Positions 1 through 5,797 of a stretch of 10,334 nt of DNA are shown piece by piece. The translations under genes and the position numbers were made by a program. The stretch comes from Nitrospirota bacterium. Lineage in GTDB: Bacteria > Nitrospirota > Nitrospiria > Nitrospirales > Nitrospiraceae. Below the pieces are notes generated by a model. That model was not told the DNA's origin. It did not search any database and saw only the letters and a list, made by a program, of their open reading frames with translations. How positions within the stretch are numbered: position 1 is the first letter of the stretch; every line of letters begins with the position of its first letter. The DNA lies in NCBI GenBank assembly GCA_016201805.1, contig JACQCB010000115.1:1-10334 (forward strand), read 5' to 3'.

Positions 1-1456
1 CCTCCACCAGCTCAAGGAACAGCCCCGTCGCAGGCCCGCCCTTGTGCAGTTGCCCGGTCGAATGGAGATAGCGAGGCCCGTAGCCCACCGTCGTGGGCAA
101 TCGGTATCTGAGCAACAGCCTTCGGCGGAGGACCTTGAGCGCCGCATCGGCCTCCACCGAGGGACACATGTAGGCCAGGATAGCCACGTACTTGCCCGGC
201 CCGGCCTGTTTCATCAGGTCGGCCAGCGTCTGGTCCGTCGGCACGAGCGGCATTCGGCCTGTGAGTTGGACCTCGTCCAGAATCCGTTTCGTGTTCTCTT
301 TGCTCTCTTGCACGTTGGGCTGATCGAAGGGATGGATGCCGAGCAAACGGCCCGCCACAGCCGTGGCGAATTCCCAGAGGAAAAATTGACCGGCCAGATC
401 ATAGCGATCCCGCAGCACCAACTGGACCACCGGGTGGCCGGCCCGTTCCAGGGCCTTGACGTGCCGATCCGTCCCCTTGTTGGCATCCCCGTTCAGGCGC
501 AGATAGACAAACAACCGGTCATGCCCGTAGGCAGTCGGCGAGACCAACGGCTCCTCAGCGATCGGAATCAGCCCCTTGCCTTCTTTGCCGGTACTCTCAG
601 CCAGCAACTGTTCCGCCCAGAGGCCGAAGGTCTTCACTTTGGGGGACGTAATCAGGGTAACCTTGTCTCGTCCCGATCGGCCGAGCGTCCCCATGATCGC
701 CCCCAGATGAGCCCCGGGGTTGTCCTGAAGCAGGCGGTCCGGCCCGCAGGCGTTGGCCATCTCGATGCCACGCCCGACCAAGGTGTCCAGATCCAACCCC
801 AGCAACGCAGCCGGCACGAGACCAAAATGGGAGAGGACGGAATACCGTCCGCCGATGTCCGGTTGATTCGTAAAGGTCGTCAAGAATCCGCGCTGCCGCG
901 CCAGGGCAGCCAAACCGGTGTCGGGGTCCGTGACGGCGATAAACTGCTTTCCGCCCTTGTTCCCGCGAGTGGTCTCCACGAGGCGCCAGAAGTGGGCGAA
1001 GAGCGACATGACCTCGATCGTGCCGCCGGACTTACTGGCCAGGATGAAGAGGGTGGTGGCAGGCCGAATCGCTTTCGTGACCTCGCGCACAAGCGACGGC
1101 ACCGTGGAGTCCAGTACGAAGAGGCGAGGAAAGCCACGGGTGGAGCCGAATGTACACCGCAGCACCTCGGGCCCCAGACTGCTGCCGCCCATCCCCAGCA
1201 GCACGACATGGCTATAGCCGTCGTCTCGCACGGATTGGGCAAAGGCTTTCAGCGGTCCGACTTGTTCGCGCATCTGCTCGGCCACCATCAGCCAGCCGAG
1301 CCGATTCGTGATCTCCGTCGGAGTCGGCTTCCAGAGCGTATAGTCCTTGGCCCAGAGACGGGACACCACGCGCGCCGCCGCCATCTCAATCAGAGCGGCG
1401 TTCACATCAGCCTGCAGAGGGCCCAGATGCGCATTGAGTCTGCTGTCCGGCATCAT
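1..1456 (-). CDS. pgi: Glucose-6-phosphate isomerase, TAL-PGI type, 3' end cut by window edge
   Basis: The enzyme interconverts glucose-6-phosphate and fructose-6-phosphate in the cytoplasm. 485 residues are visible before the gene runs off the left edge; perhaps 50 are missing. Sugar-phosphate isomerase (SIS) signatures are clear: GMGGSSLGPEVLR at about 88-100, SKSGGT at 141-146 and GGRYSVLS at 202-209. Further on are a HPFDQPNVQESK stretch near residue 375 and HSTGQLHKGG near 465, which should carry the active-site His/Lys region. The N-terminal WAKDYTLWKPTPTEITNRLGWL-like region and the HSTGQLHKGG tail resemble the PGI half of bifunctional transaldolase/PGI proteins rather than the classical E. 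coli Pgi. No transaldolase domain precedes it: an ATGATG pair (1456 and 1453) follows a GGGAGG ribosome site, and the upstream gene is unrelated. Either ATG could be the start. A long antisense reading frame covers the same bases but is a shadow. Confidence 0.93.
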   Translation of the reverse strand, partial: MMPDSRLNAHLGPLQADVNAALIEMAAARVVSRLWAKDYTLWKPTPTEITNRLGWLMVAEQMREQVGPLKAFAQSVRDDGYSHVVLLGMGGSSLGPEVLRCTFGSTRGFPRLFVLDSTVPSLVREVTKAIRPATTLFILASKSGGTIEVMSLFAHFWRLVETTRGNKGGKQFIAVTDPDTGLAALARQRGFLTTFTNQPDIGGRYSVLSHFGLVPAALLGLDLDTLVGRGIEMANACGPDRLLQDNPGAHLGAIMGTLGRSGRDKVTLITSPKVKTFGLWAEQLLAESTGKEGKGLIPIAEEPLVSPTAYGHDRLFVYLRLNGDANKGTDRHVKALERAGHPVVQLVLRDRYDLAGQFFLWEFATAVAGRLLGIHPFDQPNVQESKENTKRILDEVQLTGRMPLVPTDQTLADLMKQAGPGKYVAILAYMCPSVEADAALKVLRRRLLLRYRLPTTVGYGPRYLHSTGQLHKGGPATGLFLELVE

Positions 1457-1522
1457 TTGCCTCCCATCCCGACTCTTAGCTAGAGACTCCGGCACTTGAA
1501 CGATTCCCCAAACCAAATGCGT

Positions 1523-1551
1523 ATCTTAGGCGGGCAGCCAACAAAAGGCAA
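1523..1551 (-). promoter_or_regulatory. Candidate sigma70 promoter for pgi
   Basis: Read on the minus strand: TTGCCT (1551-1546), 17-bp spacer, TAAGAT (1528-1523). Each hexamer matches 4 of 6 consensus bases, and the spacing is ideal. It would give a leader of about 60 nt before the pgi start. The 173-bp gap between pgi and the upstream gene supports a separate promoter here. This is a pattern match only. Confidence 0.45.
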
Positions 1552-1629
1552 TCGGCTTGGTGCCGAGCGACAAGCGGACGAGGGCGTGAAAAGCGGACTT
1601 GCCGGTGGTGCTTTGTCGGAGGGCGGCGT

Positions 1630-2385
1630 TTACGGAAGCGTTATCTTCCCGATCAGCAGCGGCATCCCATCGGTCACCGACCACGCGAGGGATCGTGCGG
1701 CCTCCGGCGAGAGCGTGAGACGTAGCACAGGCCCTGCGGCCGTGGGTTCATTCGAGGCAGCCAGCCGAGTCCATGCCCCGAGGCGCGTCCACCATTCGCG
1801 CAACCGACTCCAAGCCCAGAGCCACGGCTGCTCACGAATCGCGGGCGCGACGACGAGGAACAAGCCCGGATCATAGACCAGCAGGTACTCGGCCGGCATG
1901 TCCTCCAAGCCGATCGGCTCCAGGGAAGGATCATGGCCGGGAACGGCTTTGGGACGGGTCACGGTGGGCCTGGCACGCAGACGAAACAGGCCGGAAACCG
2001 ATTGCGCTCCAGACACGCGCCACGTCTTGATGGGGAAGCGGTGCAACTCGACCCCGCGTCCTTTGATAAAGAGGAGCTTTTCGCCCAAATCCAGCACCAC
2101 GTAAATTTGCGGCCGAGAGGCCAGCTTGATCTCTTCTTCCAAGAGACGATTGGCCTCGCGGAGCAACTCCAGGTCGTCCTGGTCGATCCGGCTTGGCTTG
2201 GCCGGGGAGTCGGTATCAGGAGACGAGGATTCCGCCGCCAGTGCGGGGACGCTCAGCCCAAGGATCAGCAGGAATAGTCCGATGACGATTGTGTGAAAGA
2301 CGCGGCTTGTGATCGCAAGAGGAACGTTCTGTCGTAGCAGGATGGCCGATCTCCGAACCTCGCGCATGCTCCAGGTTGAACCCAT
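1630..2385 (-). CDS. Exported YkuD-like protein lacking catalytic residues (putative inactive L,D-transpeptidase)
   Basis: 251 aa. An export signal spans about 30-50 (hydrophobic VIGLFLLILGLSVPALA, cleavage likely after ALA at 50). A short acidic coiled coil follows (67-89). Then comes a region that lines up with the L,D-transpeptidase encoded just upstream: YVVLDLGEKLLFIKGRGVEL (95-114) matches its YIVVDTARNLLIVKRRQEVL, and AEYLLVYDPGLFLVVA (165-180) matches GEYALGFGKGYFIHGT. At the enzyme's HG position this protein has VV/AP. At the HGCIRL position it has GPVLRL (218-223), so the catalytic Cys is gone. A basic, tryptophan-rich insert (six Trp at 188-205) lies between these two points. The start at 2385 sits 4 nt after the preceding stop and has no clear ribosome site; the ATG at 2367 is an alternative. 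Co-transcription with the upstream genes is likely. The function is unknown; a structural or regulatory role beside the active enzymes is inference. Confidence 0.72.
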   Translation of the reverse strand: MGSTWSMREVRRSAILLRQNVPLAITSRVFHTIVIGLFLLILGLSVPALAAESSSPDTDSPAKPSRIDQDDLELLREANRLLEEEIKLASRPQIYVVLDLGEKLLFIKGRGVELHRFPIKTWRVSGAQSVSGLFRLRARPTVTRPKAVPGHDPSLEPIGLEDMPAEYLLVYDPGLFLVVAPAIREQPWLWAWSRLREWWTRLGAWTRLAASNEPTAAGPVLRLTLSPEAARSLAWSVTDGMPLLIGKITLP

Positions 2386-2389
2386 CGCG

Positions 2390-3061
2390 TCAAAAAATCA
2401 TGACCGGAGTCCCGACCTTCGACAGTCGATGCACCGTTCGGAGATCCTCATCGCTCAAGCGGATGCAGCCATGGGTCACGTTCTTGCCCAAGAGCCTCGT
2501 GTAGAGGGTGCCGTGGATGAAATACCCCTTGCCGAAGCCCAAGGCATATTCACCCAGAATCCCCGGCTCCAGACGTGACGCCTGGTCCTTCGGCACTTTC
2601 AGGCCCTCTTCGAGAAAGGCCCAGTCCGGCTTCACCCAGACCGGGTTCGTCAGCCGTGACTGTATCTTGAACTCGCCCCGCGGCGTGTCGAACACCCACT
2701 GCGTCCCGGGGCGATCAGGGTGGTCCAAAATGGTGCCGCTGCCGGTCGAGGCAATCGCCATCAGCAAGACCTCTTGACGGCGCTTCACGATGAGTAGGTT
2801 GCGCGCGGTATCGACGACGATGTAGGGACTGTCCGGCGCCTGTTGTTCCAATTGCCGCTTGAGGGCGGCATACCGAGCCCGGAGGGATTCGGGACCGTCC
2901 GCTTGCTTTCGATTTGGCGGCACCTGCCGTTCCTGTGCCGCCGGCTCCTCTCCCGCTTCAAGGGGAGATCCACCCGGGCAGACCACCAGCAAAAATCCGC
3001 CGACGGCCAGCAGCACCGTCACGGGAACCTTGGCAAGCCCTCGCTTCGTACGTCCCCTCAC
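2390..3061 (-). CDS. L,D-transpeptidase (YkuD domain), exported
   Basis: 223 aa. Enzymes of this family work in the periplasm, where they form 3-3 crosslinks in peptidoglycan or attach proteins to it; which reaction this one performs cannot be read from sequence. A basic N-terminus and hydrophobic segment (about 12-28) direct export. C28 lacks a good lipobox, so a lipoprotein is unlikely. A short linker and helix (57-75) precede the YkuD domain (79-223). Its signature is complete: YFIHGT (180-185) and THGCIRLSDEDL (196-207), with C199 the expected nucleophile and H183/H197 in the usual places. The GTG start at 3061 is 6 nt after the upstream stop and has a GAGGG ribosome site about 9 nt before it. 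The next gene begins 4 nt after this stop, so the cluster is tightly packed. Confidence 0.9.
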   Translation of the reverse strand: MRGRTKRGLAKVPVTVLLAVGGFLLVVCPGGSPLEAGEEPAAQERQVPPNRKQADGPESLRARYAALKRQLEQQAPDSPYIVVDTARNLLIVKRRQEVLLMAIASTGSGTILDHPDRPGTQWVFDTPRGEFKIQSRLTNPVWVKPDWAFLEEGLKVPKDQASRLEPGILGEYALGFGKGYFIHGTLYTRLLGKNVTHGCIRLSDEDLRTVHRLSKVGTPVMIF

Positions 3062-3067
3062 GGATGG

Positions 3068-4207
3068 CTACCCTCGTTCAGATTGTTCCAATCCCGTCAG
3101 CGCCACCGCCACGGCATTCGTCACGTTGACCGCTCCCACAATCGTCACCGGCGCGCCCTCGTCGATCGCCTCGAACAGGGCATCGATCTGATGGTTGTCC
3201 AGCATGATGCAGCCGAGTGTCTGGCTGAGGGCGCGGTCATTGCCCCCGTGGATTTCAATTTGCCCGCCGATCGTTGCGGACACTGGAATGGCTCCGGCCA
3301 CGCGGGCCCTCTGGAATCGCCGGCGGTCGTCACGATTCGGATAGTCCAGCAACAGGGCCCGATAAAACTTGGTCTGACCGTGGTCCCGTTTCCTGATGAC
3401 CCGATACTGCCCTTCCGGAGTTGCTCCGTCCCCCTGATAGCGTTTTTCCAGTATACCATTGAAACCGAGTTCGACCGGATAGGAAACAATTTGGCGACCA
3501 TTCCGGTACAGCGTCAGCCGGCGATCGGCCTTGCTGACCACGATGGCGGTTCTCTGGTGCGTCCGCGACCATTCGACGGTACGGCGGACCATTTGGCGCC
3601 AGACTCCCACCCGCCGCTCGTCGGCGTAGTATCCTAATTCTTTGCTCAGCCGGCCGATCTGTTCATCCATGAGCTCGGACGCCTTTTGAGCCGCGTGCAA
3701 GGACCGTGAAAACGATCCTTGCTCCAAGAACGCCCGCGCCTGTTTGACCAGCAGTTCCGTCTCAATCGGTTGTTGTCCCAGCACCACACGGCTGCCCATC
3801 TCATCGATGCCGGCGGTGAAGAGGCGCAGCCGTTCTTCCAACGACGCAAGGCGCGATTCGGCCGAGCGACGTTCAGCCTCTTTTCGCTGAGCCGCCGCTG
3901 ACGCAACCCGCTCGCCTTGCTCCTGAACCTTGTGCAAGTCGGCAACCAGTTGGTTGGTTTCCCACGGCCACCGAATGACATCTTGTTCGGAAAGAATCCG
4001 CCCCTTCACCGCGACCCACTGCTCGACAAACTTCGCGTACTCCTCCGGGGCGAACTCCACCCCCCGGGCCTCCACGAGTTGTCGGTCCACGGTCTCGACG
4101 GCCTGGAGCAACTCAGGCGGGGCCTTCTGCACACAGGCCGAAAGCCCCAACATGAGGAACATCCAGGCCGCCCGAAACCGCAGCCTTCTGTCAGATCGCA
4201 TGGTCAT
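3068..4207 (-). CDS. Lipoprotein with N-terminal helical module fused to L,D-transpeptidase (YkuD) domain
   Basis: 379 aa. The signal peptide ends in a lipobox LSAC (22-25), so the mature protein should be lipid-anchored at C25. Residues 30-195 are mostly charged helix/coiled coil and resemble the whole mature part of the lipoprotein encoded just upstream (EFAPEEYAKF versus YLAEDFAKL; VASAAAQRKEAE versus VTAETAKKKEEA; GSFSRSLHAAQKA versus GDYLAAQTKAKA). The YkuD domain follows (about 219-358): IVVSKADRRLTLYRNG at 222-237, GATPEGQYRV at 261-270, and catalytic IEIHGGN (317-323) with TLGCIML (330-336, nucleophile C333). The usual Arg after GC-I is Met. The helical part may reach across the periplasm or bind a partner (inference). 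ATG at 4207 or 4201 could start it; a GGCGGGA ribosome site lies upstream. It starts 24 nt after the preceding stop and ends 6 nt before the next start. Confidence 0.88.
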   Translation of the reverse strand: MTMRSDRRLRFRAAWMFLMLGLSACVQKAPPELLQAVETVDRQLVEARGVEFAPEEYAKFVEQWVAVKGRILSEQDVIRWPWETNQLVADLHKVQEQGERVASAAAQRKEAERRSAESRLASLEERLRLFTAGIDEMGSRVVLGQQPIETELLVKQARAFLEQGSFSRSLHAAQKASELMDEQIGRLSKELGYYADERRVGVWRQMVRRTVEWSRTHQRTAIVVSKADRRLTLYRNGRQIVSYPVELGFNGILEKRYQGDGATPEGQYRVIRKRDHGQTKFYRALLLDYPNRDDRRRFQRARVAGAIPVSATIGGQIEIHGGNDRALSQTLGCIMLDNHQIDALFEAIDEGAPVTIVGAVNVTNAVAVALTGLEQSERG

Positions 4208-4231
4208 GACTGTCCCGCCTGAACGACGACG

Positions 4232-4840
4232 TTACTTCTTCTTGCCCTTCTTGGCGCTTCCGACCTTGGCCAACGCGCTTTGGATTTCAGCCGAAACCGC
4301 CTGGCTCTTTTCCTGAATGGCCTTGGCCTTTGTCTGCGCGGCCAAATAATCGCCCGCATCGATCGCCGCCTGCACTTCGGCCAGAGAGGCGGTCAACCCC
4401 TGGGCATCCGCCTTGATGGCTTCCAACGCAGCCCGATCCTTTCCAACCGGCGCCTTGGCCACAAGCCCCTGCGTCGTCTTGACCGCTTCCTGCGCCGTCT
4501 GCTGGGCTTGAACGGCTACAACCTTGGCTTCCTCTTTCTTCTTGGCGGTCTCCGCAGTCACCCGCACCGCATCCGCCTGAACCGTGGTCAGCAACTGCTC
4601 GGCCTTTTCGTAATCGCGGGTAAAGGCAAACTTGGCATCCTGCTCCGCAATCTCTTTCTTGGCATTATTCAACATGCCTTCCAGTTTGGCAAAATCTTCC
4701 GCCAAATAGCTCGGCGCCCCGGCTGTACGAGTTTCATTGACTGCCTTGTCGGCCGCCTCAAGCTTTTCCGTCGGAGCCTTGGCACAACCAACGGCCAGCA
4801 TCAACATCGGCGCCAGCACGAACATACCCCATCGCTTCAT
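4232..4840 (-). CDS. Helical lipoprotein (DUF4398-like), first gene of the envelope cluster
   Basis: 202 aa from the ATG at 4840. The frame is open to 4960, but 4840 is preferred: it has a strong AGGAGG site 8 nt upstream and begins exactly at a lipoprotein signal, MKRWGMFVLAPMLMLAVGC, with acylated Cys at 19. The mature part is rich in Ala, Lys, Glu and Gln and predicted almost wholly helical. It ends in a lysine tail (KKGKKK). The sequence style recalls DUF4398-type periplasmic lipoproteins, which I cannot confirm. It resembles the N-terminal 170 or so residues of the lipoprotein-transpeptidase encoded next, so the two probably arose by duplication and fusion. No enzymatic motif is seen; a structural or peptidoglycan-associated role is inferred from context. 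A long inverted repeat lies just upstream in its leader. Confidence 0.82.
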   Translation of the reverse strand: MKRWGMFVLAPMLMLAVGCAKAPTEKLEAADKAVNETRTAGAPSYLAEDFAKLEGMLNNAKKEIAEQDAKFAFTRDYEKAEQLLTTVQADAVRVTAETAKKKEEAKVVAVQAQQTAQEAVKTTQGLVAKAPVGKDRAALEAIKADAQGLTASLAEVQAAIDAGDYLAAQTKAKAIQEKSQAVSAEIQSALAKVGSAKKGKKK

Positions 4841-4848
4841 CGCACTCT

Positions 4849-4854
4849 CCTCCT
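4849..4854 (-). promoter_or_regulatory. Ribosome binding site that fixes the lipoprotein start
   Basis: AGGAGG on the minus strand (inside ACAGGAGGAGAG), 8 nt before the ATG at 4840. This favours 4840 over the in-frame ATG at 4960, whose extra 40 residues would bury the lipoprotein signal. Confidence 0.8.
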
Positions 4855-4869
4855 GTATCAGCTTGCCGT

Positions 4870-4941
4870 TACGTCGTATCCAGATTTGTCTCTGTGGTGG
4901 GAGGCCGTTGATCTTCTGAACGGGGATCCGGATACGACGTA
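4870..4941. repeat. 12-bp perfect inverted repeat with palindromic arms, upstream of the lipoprotein/transpeptidase cluster
   Basis: TACGTCGTATCC at 4870-4881 is the exact reverse complement of GGATACGACGTA at 4930-4941. After one mismatch, GAT (4883-4885) pairs with ATC (4926-4928). Further out, AGCTT (4860-4864) pairs with AAGCT (4944-4948). Each arm also contains a 9-bp palindrome, TACG-T-CGTA and TACG-A-CGTA, centred at 4874 and 4937, exactly 63 bp or about six helical turns apart. It could be a pair of operators, a long leader-RNA hairpin ending about 5 nt before the ribosome site, or the ends of a small 72-bp element. No TTTT run follows, so it does not look like a terminator. Confidence 0.75.
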
Positions 4942-4993
4942 CGAAGCTCGTCACGCACATTTATGGATATGGATGGTCTGCGGAAAAGGGACC

Positions 4994-5029
4994 GGCCCCC
5001 CTCGATCGAACGACTCGACCGAGGGGGCC
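4994..5029 (-). terminator. Hairpin terminator candidate after the small secreted protein gene
   Basis: GGCCCCCCTCG (4994-5004) pairs with CGAGGGGGCC (5020-5029): ten GC-rich pairs, one bulged C, and a 15-nt loop. Read on the minus strand it begins 22 nt after the stop at 5052 and is followed by GGTCCCTTTTCC, a weak T tract. It separates the small gene from the lipoprotein cluster. Confidence 0.6.
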
Positions 5030-5051
5030 AGCCTCACCGGGAAGGCTTCCA

Positions 5052-5258
5052 TTACTTCTTTTCGGCCTTCTTTCCCTTTTCTTTCTTCTCGGCCTTCTTC
5101 TCCGCCTTCTTCTCCGCTGCCGGAGCCGCAGGAGCCGCCGGAGCTGCCGCTGCCGGAGCCGCAGAAGCCGGGGCCGCCTTTTCTTCGGCCTGGACGAACG
5201 TCACCGCACCGAACATCAACCCAACAACCAACGCCATCGTCGTAGTAAACAGCTTCAT
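5052..5258 (-). CDS. Small secreted Ala/Pro/Lys-rich low-complexity protein
   Basis: 68 aa. A good signal peptide, MKLFTTTMALVVGLMFGAVT then FVQA, is likely cleaved after VQA at residue 24. The mature part of about 44 residues is pure low complexity: an Ala/Pro segment (APASAAPAAAAPAAPAAPAA) then Lys/Glu/Ala repeats of the AEKK type, ending KGKKAEKK. The AAP and AEKK repeats are compositionally like the tails of histone H1-like or cell-wall-associated proteins; no family is recognised. The start is firm: a GGGGGTGA ribosome site lies 6 nt before the ATG. The gene has its own upstream region with a sigma54-like promoter and a terminator candidate downstream, so it is probably monocistronic and separately regulated. 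The highly basic tail might bind peptidoglycan, lipopolysaccharide or nucleic acid in the periplasm (inference). Confidence 0.78.
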   Translation of the reverse strand: MKLFTTTMALVVGLMFGAVTFVQAEEKAAPASAAPAAAAPAAPAAPAAEKKAEKKAEKKEKGKKAEKK

Positions 5259-5286
5259 AGATTTTCACCCCCTTTCATCATCATCT

Positions 5287-5308
5287 CGCCTCGGTCGAAA
5301 CAGAGGCG
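5287..5308 (-). other. Leader hairpin before the small secreted protein
   Basis: CGCCTC (5287-5292) and GAGGCG (5303-5308) form a perfect 6-bp stem with a 10-nt loop. It lies in the transcribed leader if the sigma54-like promoter is used, about 14 nt upstream of the ribosome site. It may affect mRNA stability or translation; no T tract follows, so it is not a terminator. Confidence 0.4.
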
Positions 5309-5343
5309 GCACATAAAAAATCAGGTACCTCGGACCAGTCCAC

Positions 5344-5358
5344 GCAATCTCGGTGCCA
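5344..5358 (-). promoter_or_regulatory. Candidate sigma54 (RpoN) -24/-12 promoter for the small secreted protein
   Basis: The minus strand reads TGGCAC-CGAGA-TTGC (5358-5344), matching every fixed base of the TGGCAC-N5-TTGC core, with GG and GC 10 bases apart as required. It would start transcription near 5333, giving a leader of about 75 nt. Such a match is rare by chance and sits in the right place and orientation. It implies control by an enhancer-binding protein and RpoN, neither of which is in the window. Confidence 0.55.
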
Positions 5359-5363
5359 ATACG

Positions 5364-5413
5364 TGATAAAAGATGCCCTCTCTTAATCCCCGCAAGCAAT
5401 ATAGGCTTTATCA
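5364..5413. repeat. TGATAAA / TTTATCA inverted repeat upstream of the sigma54-like promoter
   Basis: TGATAAA (5364-5370) and TTTATCA (5407-5413) are perfect 7-bp inverted copies, 36 bp apart, in an AT-rich stretch. They lie roughly 30-80 bp upstream of the predicted minus-strand start. They could be half-sites for an activator, but they are short and the link is speculative. Confidence 0.3.
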
Positions 5414-5568
5414 AAAATGAGCAAGGGGAATACCAAAATTCTCAGACCTCTAATGTGGCAGAATAGCCATCGGAGAACCAAACCGCCTCACGATGCTCTC
5501 TCTTGAAAACTCCTACTCTTTAAACGTGCGCCACCGCGTAGGGGCCATAATTTATGTAGCGCCCGCGA

Positions 5569-5597
5569 TTGACACAGGGAGACATGGCACCTATAAT
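5569..5597 (+). promoter_or_regulatory. Consensus sigma70 promoter of the rpmH operon
   Basis: TTGACA at 5569-5574 and TATAAT at 5592-5597 match the consensus at all 12 bases, with an optimal 17-bp spacer. Transcription should start near 5604 and give a leader of about 35 nt before rpmH. Such a strong promoter fits a ribosomal protein gene and probably drives rpmH-rnpA-yidD and perhaps the genes beyond. Confidence 0.9.
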
Positions 5598-5638
5598 GAC
5601 CTGCTTTTTCGAATCGACCGATAGGAAGGAGGAAACTG

Positions 5639-5776
5639 ATGTCGTTTACATCTCGGCAACCGTCGAATTTAAAAAGAAAAAGGGACCATGGGTTCAGAAA
5701 ACGGATGAGCACCAAGAACGGCCGAAAAGTCTTGGCTCGTCGGCGGGCCAAAGGGCGAGCGAGGCTGGCAGTATAG
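5639..5776 (+). CDS. rpmH: 50S ribosomal protein L34
   Basis: 45 aa, beginning MSFTSRQPSNLKRKRDHGF and ending RRRAKGRARLAV. L34 is a small basic protein of the large ribosomal subunit that contacts 23S rRNA. The family hallmarks are all present: QPSNLKRKR, HGFRKRMSTKNGRKVL and ARRRAKGR. The length is normal for the family (about 44-46 aa). The N-terminus (MSFTSRQPS) differs from the usual MKRTYQPS and is one residue longer. An AAGGAGG site (5626-5632) lies 6 nt before the ATG, and the consensus promoter lies 42 bp upstream. rnpA follows after 21 nt in the same reading frame, the usual arrangement in bacteria. Confidence 0.97.
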   Translation: MSFTSRQPSNLKRKRDHGFRKRMSTKNGRKVLARRRAKGRARLAV

Positions 5777-5780
5777 CACT

Positions 5781-5796
5781 CTAGGGGTACTCCTAG
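5781..5796 (+). other. Palindrome between rpmH stop and rnpA start
   Basis: CTAGGGGTACTCCTAG can fold into a 5-bp stem (CTAGG/CCTAG) with a 6-nt loop, ending 1 nt before the rnpA ATG. It covers the only bases that could act as the rnpA ribosome site (GGGG at 5784-5787 or AGG at 5795-5797). It could tune rnpA translation relative to rpmH. Confidence 0.4.
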
Positions 5797-5797
5797 G

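Larger units (their letters stand above)
5259..5638. other. 380-bp divergent intergenic region between the small secreted protein and rpmH
   Basis: This is the only gene-free stretch over 300 bases. It is more AT-rich than its surroundings in its middle part (about 5310-5530). It holds, left to right, the ribosome site and leader hairpin of the minus-strand gene, a sigma54-like promoter, a TGATAAA/TTTATCA inverted repeat, and the sigma70 promoter and ribosome site of rpmH. I found no DnaA box close to TTATCCACA, so I do not call an origin although rpmH often neighbours one. Confidence 0.7.

Noticed and set aside
44..1483. 479-codon open frame on the + strand
   Set aside because: It is antisense to a clearly conserved glucose-6-phosphate isomerase, and its own translation shows no recognisable domain.
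1552..1566. TCGGC/GCCGA hairpin as terminator after the pseudo-transpeptidase gene
   Set aside because: The stem is only 5 bp, it lies over 60 nt past the stop, and only a broken T-rich stretch follows.
4841..4960. N-terminal extension of the lipoprotein gene to an ATG at 4960
   Set aside because: The strong AGGAGG and the lipoprotein signal both point to 4840, and the extension lies within the inverted repeat.
4280..5245. 321-codon open frame on the + strand
   Set aside because: It runs antisense through the lipoprotein gene, the terminator and the small secreted gene; the minus-strand products have signal peptides and good ribosome sites.
5310..5560. Possible replication origin beside rpmH in an AT-rich stretch
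   Set aside because: No sequence close to a DnaA box was found on either strand, and dnaA is not adjacent.
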